NCBI GenBank assembly: GCA_029379385.1
Contig: CM055611.1
Location: 25,386,092-25,450,091, forward strand
Length of the DNA stretch: 64,000 nucleotides
DNA from: Quillaja saponaria
Lineage: Eukaryota; Streptophyta; Magnoliopsida; Fabales; Quillajaceae
Reading direction: 5' to 3'
The translations under genes were made by a program, and so were the position numbers. Under the pieces are notes generated by a model, which was not told where the DNA came from, made no database searches, and saw nothing but the letters and a program-made list of their open reading frames with translations. How positions within the stretch are numbered: the stretch's first letter is position 1; each line of letters begins with the position of its first letter. Shown piece by piece: positions 49,710 through 64,000 of this stretch.

Positions 49710-51311
49710 ACTTGGTTATTAGCAAGGGACATTGTCATCCTACGCGCCCATTTGGGCATGTCAGGACGTGCGTCTGTGGCCTCAGCTGCGTCCACGGCCG
49801 TGTCCAAGAAGCAGCAAGTGTGGAGCATCTGGGTCGTGCCACAAGGCCCAATTTTTCCTCCCATTTTTGCCCTTTATCTTTTCCAAATATATCAACCTTA
49901 TCCCAGCCTGAAAAACCAAATATGTCATCACTCCTCTTTTATTATTCCAACGTTGTCCATGGCTGGGTTGAAAAATTAGACTGTTGGGCTTGCCAATAGT
50001 CCAGTCCGAATTTTGTATGTTTTTTTCTTTTGTTGCCATCTGTCACATGGTATTTTTTTTTCCCATTTTGCTGCCAACGGTTCAATGGTTGTTTTTTTGT
50101 TTTGTTTTTCCCTCGTTCCTAACTCTATAAATACCTCATTTCATTCTCCCAAATTATACTCCATATTTTTCAAAATTGTCTTTCTCTTTCTATTTTTTTT
50201 TTCTTTTAGTTTTGATTACATTTTTTCCTACACTTATTTGAAAATAAGAACTTAATATTTTTTTAGGTATGATAGTTTAATTTCCGATTCATTATTGTAA
50301 TTTATTTAAATTGTGCAATTTATAAGTTGTTACTAAGTAATTTTTTTTTTTTTTTTTTGAAAATTAACTTTCAATTAATTTAATTATAAATATGGCATCA
50401 CCATATGATAATGTAAATGACAACGAGTAGAATAATGATCTTCTTCTTTCAACCACAACATTAGTTGTTGCAGGCCATACATCTCGACATATTGCAAAAT
50501 ATATGACAAAAATACCTTGTAGAAACTCACAACAAACATGGCTCATGTGGGCAAATGAAGTTTTAAATGGAAATCCTGATTGTTGTCATGAGAATTTCAT
50601 AATGAAAATGCCATACTTCTTGAGATTTTACAAAATTGTCTAACAAATATATCAATTGCAGCCAACCAAAAATATTCAAATTAAGGAAATGGTTGATATG
50701 TTCTTATATTTAGTAGGAGAAGGAGCTTTAAATCGTATATTACAAAAAATGATGTAACACTCTGGAGTAATAATACATAGTCTATTTAAGTGTGTTGTAA
50801 AGTGTCACGTTTTTAGTCATTGACATCATCACACTAATCAATCATGAATTTAACTCTATTCCTACCAAAATAAGAGACGATTGACTTCTATACATGCTTT
50901 TTTTCCAACATTATTGGTGTCGTAGATGGTACTCATATTGCTTATCATGTTCTCTCTGATAGGCAAGCGGAATGTGTTAGGAAGGAAATGATACGCAATG
51001 CAAAATGTGAGAGGATGTTTGGAATTTAGAAAAAATGCTTTGCCATCTTGCTAAACATGACCTCATATTCCTTCAAACAACAAGTAAATATCGTAGTTGC
51101 TACCATTACTATGCATAATTTTATTAGAAATGATGTTTATAGTGATTTAGAGTTTCGATCTTATGATAATATTCTTGATCTTTTGTCAAAGCATTTATGA
51201 GAGATTTATCTTAGAGAAAGAAAACTTCGGAGACAGGAACTATATGAAAATTTACCAAATTTTCCATATCCTGGCTCAACTGGAGAAATTGATGATAGTA
51301 TAAAAGTTTAG
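49710..51311 (+). mobile_element. PIF/Harbinger-like DNA transposon remnant
   Basis: Balanced-composition DNA at 49710-50270 ends with a good TATAAATA at 50126-50133 and a pyrimidine-rich leader, which fits the promoter part of an autonomous plant element. The transposase relic follows at 50392-51311. Outer limits are approximate: inverted ends and a TTA/TAA target duplication were not found. Confidence 0.55.
50392..51311 (+). pseudogene. PIF/Harbinger (ALP1-like) transposase relic
   Basis: Reads ATG-ASPYDN, then in broken frames segments typical of the family: MVDMFLYLVGEGALNR, GVVDGTHIAYHVLSDRQAE around the first catalytic Asp, CERMFGI near the catalytic Glu, and SYSFKQQVNIVVATITMHNF plus a C-terminal tail to a stop at 51309-51311. 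Several in-frame stops are present. The text jumps from just after the DGTHI block to the ER-FG block, so the middle of the nuclease domain, with the second catalytic Asp, has been deleted. Inactive as a transposase. Confidence 0.78.
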
Positions 51312-51823
51312 TTTATTATAGCCAGTCGTCGTTGAATTTTTTAGTTTAAGATAATTATTAATCTTCTTTTTTAATTTATAACTTCAATTGTCAATATAAT
51401 TTAAAGTATAATATCAGTTAAGTTTGTTATTGACAATAAATATTTTTAATTGCATTTAATTTAGAAAAAAAAAACTAGATAAAAAATAAATTTAATTTCA
51501 ATTAAATATCCAAAATAAATAAAAAATTAATTATTTTTAATACAACAAAAACTAATATTTTTTAATAATTAGTACACAAAACTGTTTCTTTAATTATAAG
51601 TTTTAGACAATCTAAACGTACAACAAGTTGGCGCAATGGATTCTGAAGAGGCTCATCGTCAATCCAAACGCATCCAAAGTCTTTTTTTTTTTTTTCCTTT
51701 TCTTTTTAACAGAGGAAAGTGGGAGTACCCGGAAAGGTCCAAACCCCCTCTACAGGCCAGACACCGAAAAAAAAAAACAAAAAAACTTGCAATAACAAAT
51801 CCTCAGTGATCAGATACCTACCT
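51312..51823. other. RBX1 promoter and leader
   Basis: AT-rich flank after the transposon relic, then a pyrimidine tract (about 51680-51705) and leader of RBX1. An ATG at 51719 is in frame with RBX1 and would add 35 Lys-rich residues, but the family start is the ATG at 51824. Confidence 0.5.
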
Positions 51824-54065
<2,242 letters not shown>

Positions 54066-55172
54066 ACGATGCATTTGAAAGTTAGGTGTGCTGGATCCTG
54101 AATTTTCAGATGTTACCTATCGGCTTTTTGAAGTTTAAATCCTGAAGTTGGAGACGTGTCTTCCTTAATTTGTCATTTGACATTGGTTTTTGGAAGTAGT
54201 TTACAGTATCTAGTATAACTTGATCCCAAACAGGAAAACAAATTCAATTCTGGTATAGCCCTCACTAGTTTTAAAAAAAATAAAAAAATGGTATATTGTA
54301 TTCTTTATGATATATGCCCAAATTGAATATATTGTTTTCTTCTATTTGTTTTATCCGTTAATCTTCCGTTTCAGAATTATAAATACTGCAGCACTGCCTT
54401 CCAGCCAGGGAAAGGCTTCCTATTCTGATTATTTCATTTCCTGTAACATTTCAGTCAAGATTGAGTTCAAGTGTAGAACCGTTGTCTTTCAGAAATTGAG
54501 ACCAAAACAAGCCTCTTAATGCGTATTCTTCGTGGATTCTTTTTCTTTGTTATTATGTCTTGTCAGTAAGTATTTTGTTCACCTTTTCTGGAACAAATGA
54601 GTTACACTAAACGTCGACTGACCATCATTTCTGTGACCTCTAGCCAGCAGATGTACTTTATAGCTTCAAATTTTGTTCACAAAAATCTACAAAAGAAGCC
54701 GAAGATGTGGCATACTCAATCATAGTAAGTTCATCATAAGAGACTTGCAATCACAAATAATAGGTCCTAGCAAATGATTATTGTTCACTCTTTACACAAT
54801 CACTTTTGAATCAAGCTTAATTTCCAAATTTTAAATATCCAAATTAGTAGCCAACTGAAGTCGATCCTATGGATCCAACACTAGCAACTACACTAGGTTT
54901 TCAAAACCAGCCATCTTAGCTTCATTGATCCTGTTTTAGCACCATATTCAATGATACATGTCACAAGAAATTGAGTCAAAACACAACCCTAGTCTTTATT
55001 ACATTCCAGTAAGTTCCTTCAAACCCTTCCCTCCATTTACAACTTAGAGGGATGGATTCAAGAATCTTAAGCTGAACAAAAATATACAAAAGGCTGATAC
55101 ATTTGAATATTACAAGAAACAAAGCCGGTCACCTGCTTCTATTAATTAACATAGTGCTTACTTTAGAGCAAC
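54066..55172. other. Spacer between RBX1 and the subtilase (convergent 3' ends)
   Basis: 3' flanks of two genes that point toward each other. No reading frame with recognisable homology. Confidence 0.6.
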
Positions 55173-57530
55173 TCAAATAGATGCTGAGTGCCCACCATTC
55201 CACCGCACTGCAACGGGGCTCCTCACTTGGTAACTTCCATCAGTCCACTCAATTGAGCCATATCTCGCAGAATAGGCATACCCAACTCCCTTGGCAAATG
55301 TAACCTCATATGCTTGCGTCTGACTTTCACTATTAAACACAAGCTTGCTGGGCGAGACACTGATTTCAACACCTCGAGGAGCATTCACTTTGACAGTATA
55401 AACCGCATCAATGGAGCTTCCAACATTAGTGACGACCCTTTTATACTTAACCAAGTCTTGGTTAGCACCAAACACCACAGAGAAAGATGGATAGTTCAAA
55501 TCACCCGGAGTGGTTAATTTTCCATTCCTACCTAATTTTCTTTCACAAACATCCAAACTAGTAGGCTCTCTAATGAAAACCGAAATTCGCCTAGAATCAT
55601 ACCCGATGGAGCACAGGAAGGCAACGTAGTCATTGACATCTAAATCATAAACCAACCCAGGATTAAGAGCCCTGTTAGGATCAACATGTCCAGCCCCATG
55701 AATGAATGGTGTTGATTCTTTGCCACTGCCAAGATCTTTAATGTTATCCCCAGAATTGTCAACATTATAAGCTGTTGTCATAAGAGCAGATTTTATAGCA
55801 GCAGGTGACCATTTCGTATAAGCCTTTCTAAGCAAAGCAGCAATTCCACTAACATGTGGGCAAGACATTGAAGTACCCGAAATAATGTTAAACTCAACTC
55901 GTCTAGGATCAATGTCCAAATCTGTAGGCCCTATGCGGCCAGTCCAACCTGCCAAAATGTTAACCCCAGGAGCTATAACGTCAGGCTTAAGAATCTCAGG
56001 TGTGAGATGGTTAGGACCACGGCTAGAAAAGGAAGCAACTTTAGGAGCTGCTGGTGTATCCCCAATTACTGTCCCATGGAACTCAATCGTAGCTGTTGGA
56101 TATTGACTCAATTTTATATACTCCTTAATTTTATCCCCAGCAATCTGACCCACCATTGTTGCCGCTATAAGATGGGCATCTGCAAGAAGTTCTTCACCAC
56201 TTGCAGCAGTATTAGCTAGAATCATTCCTAACCCACCTGCAAGCTTCACTGTACTTCCTTTCTCAACTCTAGCATTTCCTCCTCTATCACAAACAACAAT
56301 TTTACCAGTCACTTTAGATGGTGGCAGATATCCCATGTAGCAATACCTGTTTCCAAAATCAGCAGCATACACCAATGGAAGCTTAAAGTCAGGTAATTTA
56401 TCACCATAATACAATGAAACCCCACCGAAAACTCTACCGTCACCGAGTACTACATCAGCCGTAAATTCTCTATCCACAGTTGAAGCACCTACTGTTACAA
56501 TCCAAGGAGCAATGTTTACAGCGGTGTATGGATCAGGACCTGAATTACCTGCAGAACAAGACACAAGAACACCATGCTGGACTGCACCAAATGCTCCTAT
56601 TGCTATCGAATCATGATCGTATTGTGGGGCATAACCATTGGCTCCAACTGACAGAGAGATGACATGGACTCCATCAGCAACTGCTTGGTCCATGGCTGCA
56701 AGAATATCAGAATCGAAACAGCCCATACTCCAGCAGATTTTGTATACAGCAATTCGAGCCTTGGTAGCCATTCCTCTAGCTTCACCTTGTGCATAGTGAA
56801 ACAAGCTCGCATTTGCCACAACAGATCCTGCTGCTGTTGATGCAGTATGTGTTCCATGGCCTTCTGTATCTCTAGGAGACTTAGATTCCACAGATTCGTC
56901 CATGGGTCCATCCAAATAGGATTCATATCCTTTATAGAAAGCTCTAGCCCCAATAATTTTCCCGTTGCAAGCTGAAGATGAAAAGTCATGCCCTGTTTCG
57001 CAGATTCCCTTCCAGCCGGATGGAACGGAAGACAAACCCAAATCTGAAAAACTCTGGAGTTCCGGCCATATCCCGGTGTCTAAAACTCCGACGACAACGT
57101 CGTTGCCATTTTCGGAGTTCGCCAACAAGCCGTAATTATCAACTAGGCCTAAAAAATTAGGGGTATAAGTGGTGTGGACCTGACGGATTTGATCTGGTAT
57201 GACAGAGATAACACCCGGGACATGAAGAAGCTTGGCAGCTTGAGCAGCTGAGAGACGAGCGGAGAACCCATGGACAGCACGGTCATAGGTGTAGAGAATT
57301 TCAATGGGGTAAGGTGAAGGAGGGAGGGACTTGATAATGGAGGTATACCAATGGTGGTGGGATGAGAAAAGTGCTGGCTTTGCTGATTTAGACACATGGA
57401 TGATGAAGGTTTGGGGACCTTCAGATGGGTCAGATGAGGTTGAGAGAGTTACAGAGATGAAACAGAGGAAGAGGAAGAGGAAGAAGAAGGAGAAACGAGA
57501 AGAAGAAGAAGGTATCGCCATGACTTTCAT
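55173..57530 (-). CDS. SBT1.4: Subtilisin-like serine protease, SBT1.4-like
   Basis: Secreted subtilase of plant family S8A, close to Arabidopsis SBT1.4 (SASP, a senescence-associated protease). Single exon, 785 residues from the ATG at 57530; a frame extension of 37 residues upstream is unlikely because the hydrophobic signal peptide (about residues 11-30) follows this ATG directly. Inhibitor I9 prodomain at about 41-118. Catalytic Asp151 (VVGVLDTGIWPE), His225 (DTEGHGTHTAS), oxyanion Asn329 (SAGNSGP) and Ser554 (SGTSMSCPHVSG) are all present. A PA domain lies between Asn and Ser (about 365-475), and a fibronectin-like C-terminal domain ends at RSPVAVRWNGG. It acts outside the cell or in the wall. 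No break. A TATA-like ATATAAAAT is at 57633-57625, about 95 bases before the ATG. Confidence 0.95.
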   Translation of the reverse strand: MKVMAIPSSSSRFSFFFLFLFLCFISVTLSTSSDPSEGPQTFIIHVSKSAKPALFSSHHHWYTSIIKSLPPSPYPIEILYTYDRAVHGFSARLSAAQAAKLLHVPGVISVIPDQIRQVHTTYTPNFLGLVDNYGLLANSENGNDVVVGVLDTGIWPELQSFSDLGLSSVPSGWKGICETGHDFSSSACNGKIIGARAFYKGYESYLDGPMDESVESKSPRDTEGHGTHTASTAAGSVVANASLFHYAQGEARGMATKARIAVYKICWSMGCFDSDILAAMDQAVADGVHVISLSVGANGYAPQYDHDSIAIGAFGAVQHGVLVSCSAGNSGPDPYTAVNIAPWIVTVGASTVDREFTADVVLGDGRVFGGVSLYYGDKLPDFKLPLVYAADFGNRYCYMGYLPPSKVTGKIVVCDRGGNARVEKGSTVKLAGGLGMILANTAASGEELLADAHLIAATMVGQIAGDKIKEYIKLSQYPTATIEFHGTVIGDTPAAPKVASFSSRGPNHLTPEILKPDVIAPGVNILAGWTGRIGPTDLDIDPRRVEFNIISGTSMSCPHVSGIAALLRKAYTKWSPAAIKSALMTTAYNVDNSGDNIKDLGSGKESTPFIHGAGHVDPNRALNPGLVYDLDVNDYVAFLCSIGYDSRRISVFIREPTSLDVCERKLGRNGKLTTPGDLNYPSFSVVFGANQDLVKYKRVVTNVGSSIDAVYTVKVNAPRGVEISVSPSKLVFNSESQTQAYEVTFAKGVGYAYSARYGSIEWTDGSYQVRSPVAVRWNGGHSASI

Positions 57531-57624
57531 CTTTCTCTGTCTTTCTGTGTCTACTTCCAAAGAAAGCGGGGAAAGAATGGTCGGAATAGTTTGGTGATAA
57601 AAAGAGTGAAAGGGGTGACTGGTA

Positions 57625-57633
57625 ATTTTATAT
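57625..57633 (-). promoter_or_regulatory. TATA box candidate of the subtilase
   Basis: ATATAAAAT on the minus strand, about 95 bases upstream of the chosen ATG. Confidence 0.45.
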
Positions 57634-57639
57634 TTGGTC

Positions 57640-60087
57640 ATTTTCTGTTTTAGTCCCGAGAAACTGTTTTCGTATTCAGGTCCTCTAAATTTTATTTATT
57701 TACAATAAAATCCTATAGGATCCATTTCTTTTAAATCCGTTCTTATATTTTTTTCTTTTTTCTAATTAGATTATTAATCAAGATATGCCCACCAAATTAG
57801 GATGTAATATAATAAAATAGATAACATATATTGTAGGAGAGTGACGGACCACTTGTTTTGGATGTGAATAATATTGAGTTTGAATGATAGTAAATTTCGT
57901 TCTTTCATAGAATATTATTTAAGATTAATAATTTGATAACATATAATTGTCATTAATTAATTAATTTCACTCTTTATTATTTTTTCACATAATCAAAGTA
58001 ATAAAAGAGAGAACTAAGAAAGAAAAATTAATTTAAGAAATAAAAAGTGCATGAATCTTATTCAATTAGAGAAATTTATTTATTTATTTTTGAATTTTAA
58101 ATTTCAATAATTTTTTCAAAAAACAATTTTTGTTTCCTTTCTAAATCATCAAATATCTTCAATTATTTTTAAACATATTAGCTAATTAATTAGAAAAGAT
58201 TAATATTTAAAGGATCTGATTAGAAATAATTGAATTCTAGAATACCTTAATAGAAAATATAATTTTTTTTAGGGACTAAAATAGAATTAGTGGAAATCTT
58301 AAAAACCAACACAGTAAGTAAGCATTTTGTATTCTGTCCAGAGAAGAGGGAAGGTGGAAATTGCCTGCAATCGTCCACATGATGAAGGACAGGTTAGTTG
58401 GTTTTATTCATGCTGATTGGTTCAAATATTAGAGTCTATTTTATGTATTATTAGGCACCTGGATAGCCAATCAATGACTTACACATTTCAATAATTGTGG
58501 GACCATATGGGACCCACTTTATCAATTACCCAATAAGTACGTGACACTAGCATACTTGAGTTTGAGAAGAAATGTTGACGGGATTGAAGTGCGCCACAAC
58601 GAGAGAAAATAAGAAAAGCAAGCGAGAAAAACGACAGTACAGTTCCAGTAAAGTAAGAAAATTAAGAAAGCTACACATGCGGCACATAATGTGCCTAACA
58701 AAACATGTCTCCTATTTTTATTTATAAAAAAAAAAAAAAAAAAAAAAAGGAAATTACGTGCATTCGGGTCTGTTATAAATTTATATTTTATTTTTGCGAC
58801 TTTGAGATTCAAATTCAGCATTAAATAAAACACACCTAATCCATGACAATAATCTTATAATATCATGACTATACTTATAAATACCTCAAACGAGTCTTAA
58901 GAAAATATTATTTCATTAGAATCGAAAGAGTTTTATACTATTTTTATCATCTAAGAATTGATTAAGATTTAGTAAAGGTGAGATCCAAGACTTAAATCTA
59001 AGTAGCCTCTCAATTTTAGGCAAAACAAATAATTAAAATATGTGAATTAATCATAATCATTTATATTCCCAGATTGAATTTAGAAGGTTATTTAAGATAT
59101 TACAACGACCATTTATGCACAGAAGAGTCTTTAACAAATATAAATGCACAAAGGATTCTTTAACAAATATAAACTCCACTAATTCCAAGGGGATTAGCTG
59201 GTGGTAATTATCTCCTCCCTTCCTTAATTTTTTGGGATCAAATCTGTAATTCAATATAGAAATCCCATTCGATTAATTTCTTCTTCTTTTTCTTTACACA
59301 TTAATTCTGATCCTACTTGATTCCTACATCACAAGTTTTCTCAACCTGTCCAGCTACATACCCATCCCATCAAGCTCATGGCTTGTACCTCGCTAGAAGA
59401 GGGTATGGTTACATAATGCAAAATAGTGGACAGGAGCATGTATTCCCATTTGGCTACAAGTTCATATACTGGGATACCATAATAGCAGTATATTCACCCA
59501 CCCAAATTCATCACAATCTGAGATCTGCACCTATATGCATATTTTCAAAGGCATGAAGAAAACCATTGAAAGCAACATGAACTTATTTTAAGTAAATTCA
59601 CACAAAATCAATGGATCGGATAAAATAAGATAAATAGTCATAATGGCCGAATTACATACTAGTTTATCACAGATTCAATATGGAGTAGGTCAGTATGAAA
59701 AGAACCTGGAAAAAAAAACGGCTGGAAATCTAATCAACTTCTCAACATTCAAACAATGCAGATGCCCAGTTGACACTAAAACTGCATTTGATTATGTGCA
59801 AAATCATCAATGAAAGAGACAAGCAGAGAAAGGATTTAAAAATTAAAGGAACAGAATTCTCAACAAAAAACAAAGATTCAGCAATTCAGCATGAGACCAG
59901 AAAAGAACATTTAAGTTGTCAGTTCCATCTATGGGCACCGAATGTCTAAATATACAACAGTGGTATTTTTTCTGTATGACTATGTTTTTCTATCAGCTAT
60001 GAGCATGCTACAAATTACATCCAGATGACATGAACTACATATATAATATTCGTCTAATCTATTTAGTTACACCAAAATCAAGTTGTG
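57640..60087. other. Spacer between subtilase and CCX
   Basis: AT-rich subtilase upstream flank, an A-run at about 58728-58748, and from about 59600 the probable 3' UTR of the exchanger. Frames at 58522-58833 and 59317-59556 are not recognisable and are probably chance. Confidence 0.5.
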
Positions 60088-62046
60088 TCAACTTAAACCA
60101 GCCATCGATATGATCCCCACAGAAATGCTCACCCTGAAAGAAAGAAATACCAAATAAAGGGTAATGAGGCCAACTCCTAACATTCTGTTAGGATGCATGT
60201 CATTCCGAGGTAAAATGACAAGTGCCCATATCAGTCCTGACATAAGAAATCCCATAGTGTAAAACAAGCTACTGTCTCGTGGAACAATGTATGAACCAGG
60301 ATTTTCAGACCAGGCTCCAAGTAGCATTGAGATCCCCAACCCAATAAGTGTGTTAAACATGGGACCTGCATAGCATCCAGAAAGTGCAATCTGAACTCCA
60401 TCCTCACCGTTCATTGCTAATGCAACATTCGACATCAAATCGCCCATCGAATTGGCCCATGCTAATACAGTTAATCCAAGGATGGATGGATTAATTCCCA
60501 AGATTACACCAATTGCTACCAATAGAGCTACAAGCTCGTTGGCGATTATGTAAAACCACACTATACTCATCAGAAATCCTCCTAGAACCCAGGGAAGTAA
60601 AAAAGTACGAGGTGGATGCTCAGATACAGTGTACTGATATGCAAGAACACCGAGTGTACAGCCAACAGCAACACCAAGAAAGTATGAAAATATTCTGCTC
60701 TGAGAACCTATGTTGTCTTGGGTATTCCACAAAAGAGCAAGGAGAACTGGAGATAATGAAGCACTGGCCACTGCATATGCCTTTGACCATGTTTCCTCAT
60801 TGACCAACGGAATTGTCAACCGTCTAGGAATTGTCAATGGCACCTCCATCAGTAAAATTAGGTTTGCAAAAGAGAATGACGAACTGTTGTTCTCCATATT
60901 CTCATCACTCCATCCCCAAGGAGGGCGTTCATCATCCATTTTTATTGATTGGTTAGAATATATAGCCACATTTGATGCCCACATCCATTGTGGCAAGGAA
61001 GTGGGGAGACGGGGCGGATCACTTTCTGTGTCAATGTCAAGCAAAGTGCTATAAACAGAACTATCATCTTCTGAACCTTGGGAGAACAAACTTCCTCGAA
61101 CAGGAAGCAATGGTGTGACAGCATCAAATTTTAACCTCCTTGCATGTTTCCTTAAAACCTCATTTGCTGCAACAGAAACTGCATAAACAACATAAATCGA
61201 AACAAAAGCGATGGCTCCCCCAATACTCACCTTACCAATTACCAAAATCAGCAACAGTGCCAGAAGCGTAACTAGAAAAAAGCTAACATCCCTAATGAAG
61301 CATTTTCTATCAATTCGAATTCCCTTATCTGATATACATAAAGAAACAGCTCCAACAACTATACAGGTAACAAATAGCGCACCACCTAACACGCTGTTAA
61401 GTCCCACTCCACCAGCATCTGAACCCACAAAAGCAGCTATACTCGCGAACACATCAGGTGCTCCATTCCCAAGTGGAAGTAGTGTAACCCCAGCAACAGT
61501 TGGAGGCAATTTCAATAGCCTTGAAAGATGCTCCAGAGAAAAACAAAAGTAGTCCGCAGCAGTGTTACCCAAAGTATAAAACAGAGCAGCGAGCCATATT
61601 CCCAATACTAGATAACCCAGCATACTAATATTTTGACAGTCACAATAGAAAAACCTAATGTAATCAAAAAATCCCTCTGATGAACACCGGGGATGTGCCT
61701 TCAAGTACTCACATTGATTCGCAAAACCATCATGGGCGACCAGTCCAGTACATATTGCAAGATTCTCATCAGACCCACCAACTAAATCCGATGTATTAAC
61801 ATCAATTTCAGAAATTTGACGATGAATCACATTAATGTGCCTATACCCATCTTTTAAAACAGCTCCTGGAGCCGAATTATGACCACCCAAATATGCGGAT
61901 TGCCTAAGAAGAGGGTTCTTCATAATTTCAACCCGATTGTAAAAGAAGAAAAACAGCACCATTGCGCACAAACCATTGAAAATCCCACGAAAGTTGGTAT
62001 ATCTTGCACCATATAAGCCATTCCTCATTTTCATTTCCAAATTCAT
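60088..62046 (-). CDS. CCX: Cation/calcium exchanger, CCX3/CCX4-type
   Basis: Membrane exchanger of the Ca2+/cation antiporter superfamily, CCX branch (formerly CAX9/CAX10), which moves cations across endomembranes in exchange for H+ or Na+. Single coding exon, 652 residues. An N-terminal hydrophobic segment (about 24-37) is followed by a Cys-rich stretch (about 99-137, CDCQ). The two alpha repeats carry the ion-binding motifs GNGAPD (193-198) and NSMGD (532-536), in opposite halves of the protein. Between the halves is a hydrophilic loop (about 295-390) rich in Ser and acidic residues. About eleven to thirteen membrane helices in all. The leader probably contains an intron, with a GAG/GTACCT donor at about 62290 on the minus strand. 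Telo-box-like AAACCCTA motifs lie in the leader. No break. Substrate not decided by sequence. Confidence 0.93.
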   Translation of the reverse strand: MNLEMKMRNGLYGARYTNFRGIFNGLCAMVLFFFFYNRVEIMKNPLLRQSAYLGGHNSAPGAVLKDGYRHINVIHRQISEIDVNTSDLVGGSDENLAICTGLVAHDGFANQCEYLKAHPRCSSEGFFDYIRFFYCDCQNISMLGYLVLGIWLAALFYTLGNTAADYFCFSLEHLSRLLKLPPTVAGVTLLPLGNGAPDVFASIAAFVGSDAGGVGLNSVLGGALFVTCIVVGAVSLCISDKGIRIDRKCFIRDVSFFLVTLLALLLILVIGKVSIGGAIAFVSIYVVYAVSVAANEVLRKHARRLKFDAVTPLLPVRGSLFSQGSEDDSSVYSTLLDIDTESDPPRLPTSLPQWMWASNVAIYSNQSIKMDDERPPWGWSDENMENNSSSFSFANLILLMEVPLTIPRRLTIPLVNEETWSKAYAVASASLSPVLLALLWNTQDNIGSQSRIFSYFLGVAVGCTLGVLAYQYTVSEHPPRTFLLPWVLGGFLMSIVWFYIIANELVALLVAIGVILGINPSILGLTVLAWANSMGDLMSNVALAMNGEDGVQIALSGCYAGPMFNTLIGLGISMLLGAWSENPGSYIVPRDSSLFYTMGFLMSGLIWALVILPRNDMHPNRMLGVGLITLYLVFLSFRVSISVGIISMAGLS

Positions 62047-62420
62047 TTCCCAAAATTCTCAAAGCTTATTCACAAAAGATGTTGAGCTTCAAAACACGCA
62101 AACCCAGACATAGAATGAGTCTAGAGTTTCAATTGCTAGGCCGCGAAACCCTAGACTCCGAATTGGTAAACAATGAAGCAAAAAAGATTAAAAATGCTTC
62201 AATTAACTGGCCTAGACAACGGATAGAACGACCAGAAAAGCGTGAAAAATTAGGGCTTTAAGCAAATGGAAGATTAGGGTTTCAGAAAGGTACCTCAAGA
62301 TCCAATTTTTCGATGTTCGTCTGCTGTTTGGGGGGAGGCTTGCCGTGGTTTTCTGTAGAGCTTTCAATTCGGATCTTTCTCAATTTCATCGGGCCTACCC
62401 GAATGAATCAACGAACCCAA
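62047..62420 (-). promoter_or_regulatory. CCX leader with putative 5' intron and telo-box motifs
   Basis: AAACCCTAA on the minus strand near 62274-62282, and AAACCCTAG read on the plus strand at about 62147. A donor-like GAG/GTACC lies at about 62290. Transcription start not resolved. Confidence 0.4.
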
Positions 62421-64000
62421 CGGGCCAATCAATTGTCAATTAAAGGGCAAATGTTTGGGGTTAGTCCTCTACTTGAGTTTCTCATTCTCTAAAAAAATAT
62501 TGGAACTTTTTTAGGCAAAGATTGTTCACCAAAACTTACTACATCTTTTTTCTTTTTCTTTTTTAATTTCTTTTTATCCTTAGCTCGGTGAAGGGGTTTG
62601 AATGAATAAATCTTATTGCAATTTGAGCTCAAATTTACAAGTTCTTACATTAATTACGTACTAATTTATACGAAATAACCAGTATAACTTAAATCTTATT
62701 ATTGCAATGATTAAAAGATATACTATCAAAAAAATAAAAAATGACCTATTACATGTTATGCTATATCAATGTTAATAAGCATTTGATTAATAAAAAAATA
62801 AAAAATAAAAAATAAAAAATTACTCTATCATATCTTATATTTTTATGAAATTATACAATCTTTTTGGTTAATTTCAATTATCTGGTTAAAAAAGTGTAAA
62901 TAGAGAGATGTTTGTGTAGTTTTGGAAAATGAAAGTTAGTTGAAAAATATACAGAGATCTAAATAATTTACTCAAAAGAAAATTATGTCTTGATATTGGC
63001 TATAGGGCTTCCCTGTTTTTAATTGTCATCATTTTCCTTCACTAAAATCAGACTATATATCCCTACTTGTTATGACTTTGCATCACTGAATTAATTTTTT
63101 ATACAATCTATTGGAGACTTATAGCCTCAACCAAGTTTCTTTGTTTCCTTCATGTTTCTTTCTTTAAAAGTTCCACTAACTTAAGCCTCATAAAATAACA
63201 TTAAGGATTGACAAACTTCTGTGCACCAATTTATAATGGCTTAAAATAAACTCCATCCAATAATTGTCACTTACTTTATAAATTATAATCATTTGTATAA
63301 ACAAATACTAATGAGAAGAAGACAAAAAAGAATGAGTCACGTATCATGTATGTGGCAACTTTAATCCATATAAATTAAGTAAGTATTCCGTTAATCATTA
63401 ATGTGGACAAATGTGAAAGATGTTTATCTTATTCAGAATTAAGTAACTACTTTTCTAGAAAGGTGTGAACGACAAGTTTTATTCAGCTGATTCTCTAGAG
63501 ATTAAAAGGCTTGTCTAGGGTGGTTTCTGTGTGATTTTTCTGAGGACACTAGCTAACCCCAATATTCAAAGACAAAAACAGTCAAAGTTTCTTTTATATG
63601 AAAAATAGTTTTAAATGGTTTAGTCACATGCATGGTCAAAATGTATACATTTCGACACGAAAATATGAACAAAGTTTAGATATTGATCGTGAAAATATTA
63701 GAAGTAGACCAAAAAATTACATAAATATATAAGTGGTGAAGAAAGATTGTATAAAAGATTTAGATGAGAACAATTAATTAGCTATAAACATAAATGAATG
63801 GAAAAAAAGAAAAAAAAATCAAATGGATGATATCAATTAGTTTTTTGAGAGGATCTATATAACTGATCTCAATCATTTAATATGAAAGCTTGTTATTAGC
63901 TATTAACCTATTTGGGAAGAATATTCACTCATGTCTTCACCAACTAGATCAAGTTTGAGAAAAAATTTTGGAAGACTCAAACCAGTCAAGTTGCAAGAGA
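62421..64000. other. AT-rich spacer to the right edge
   Basis: No gene seen. A short (AAAAAT)n-like run is at about 62795-62820. No transposon ends recognised. Confidence 0.55.

Noticed and set aside
49712..50039. Overlapping frames on both strands in a GC-richer stretch
   Set aside because: They fit the promoter part of the Harbinger remnant; no family match, and frames on both strands are equally open.
51719..51823. Upstream in-frame start for RBX1
   Set aside because: Would add a Lys-rich stretch absent from known RBX1; the ATG at 51824 gives the family N-terminus.
57531..57641. Upstream in-frame start for the subtilase
   Set aside because: It would bury the signal peptide behind 37 residues and overlap the TATA candidate.
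58522..58833. 103-codon minus-strand frame
   Set aside because: Runs through a poly-A/T tract that codes a string of Phe; no homology.

Overview
The window looks like nuclear DNA of a eudicot plant. It is very AT-rich, its genes are split by GT-AG introns with pyrimidine-rich acceptors, and all recognisable products belong to plant families: a plastid RSH, exportin-T/PAUSED, a receptor-like cytoplasmic kinase, a plastid 13-lipoxygenase, RBX1, a subtilase and a CCX exchanger. The species cannot be named from sequence alone; the proteins are closest to what I know from rosids. No bacterial, phage or CRISPR-like content was seen.

Layout, left to right. (1) 230-2078 (-): the first three coding exons of an RSH2/RSH3-type (p)ppGpp enzyme; the rest lies off the left edge. 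(2) 2.1-10.3 kb: gene-free, with an island holding three CACGTG boxes, an old F-box fragment split by a hAT-like non-autonomous element, and a tRNA-derived SINE. (3) 10.66-12.55 kb (+): an F-box/LRR pseudogene. (4) 14.96-23.02 kb (+): a complete 13-exon PAUSED gene. (5) 26.05-27.85 kb (+): a RIPK/PBL-like cytoplasmic kinase. (6) 28.8-34.8 kb: a direct tandem duplication. Copy A keeps only the 3' ends of a P450 and a lipoxygenase; copy B holds a nearly full-length but broken CYP92-like P450 and the 3' end of the intact lipoxygenase gene. (7) 34.32-38.83 kb (-): the intact 8-exon 13-lipoxygenase. (8) 38.8-47.6 kb: AT-rich spacer with SINE and tandem repeats. (9) 47.6-48.0 kb (-): a small basic plant protein. 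(10) 49.7-51.3 kb: a decayed PIF/Harbinger element. (11) 51.8-54.07 kb (+): RBX1, with two oddities at its splice junctions. (12) 55.17-57.53 kb (-): SBT1.4-like subtilase. (13) 60.09-62.05 kb (-): CCX-type cation exchanger. The rest is AT-rich spacer.

The genes do not form a pathway. From memory of Arabidopsis, two sets are also neighbours there: RSH2/SBT1.4/CCX3 around At3g14050-At3g14070, and LOX4/kinase/PAUSED around At1g72520-At1g72560. The window therefore appears to keep an ancestral gene order that Arabidopsis has split. The most informative local events are the P450-lipoxygenase tandem duplication, with a SINE present in one copy and an empty site in the other; the RBX1 exon 1/2 junction, which is one nucleotide short of a canonical in-frame splice; and duplications that copy splice sites in RBX1 and PAUSED. 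I found no convincing undescribed biological system.
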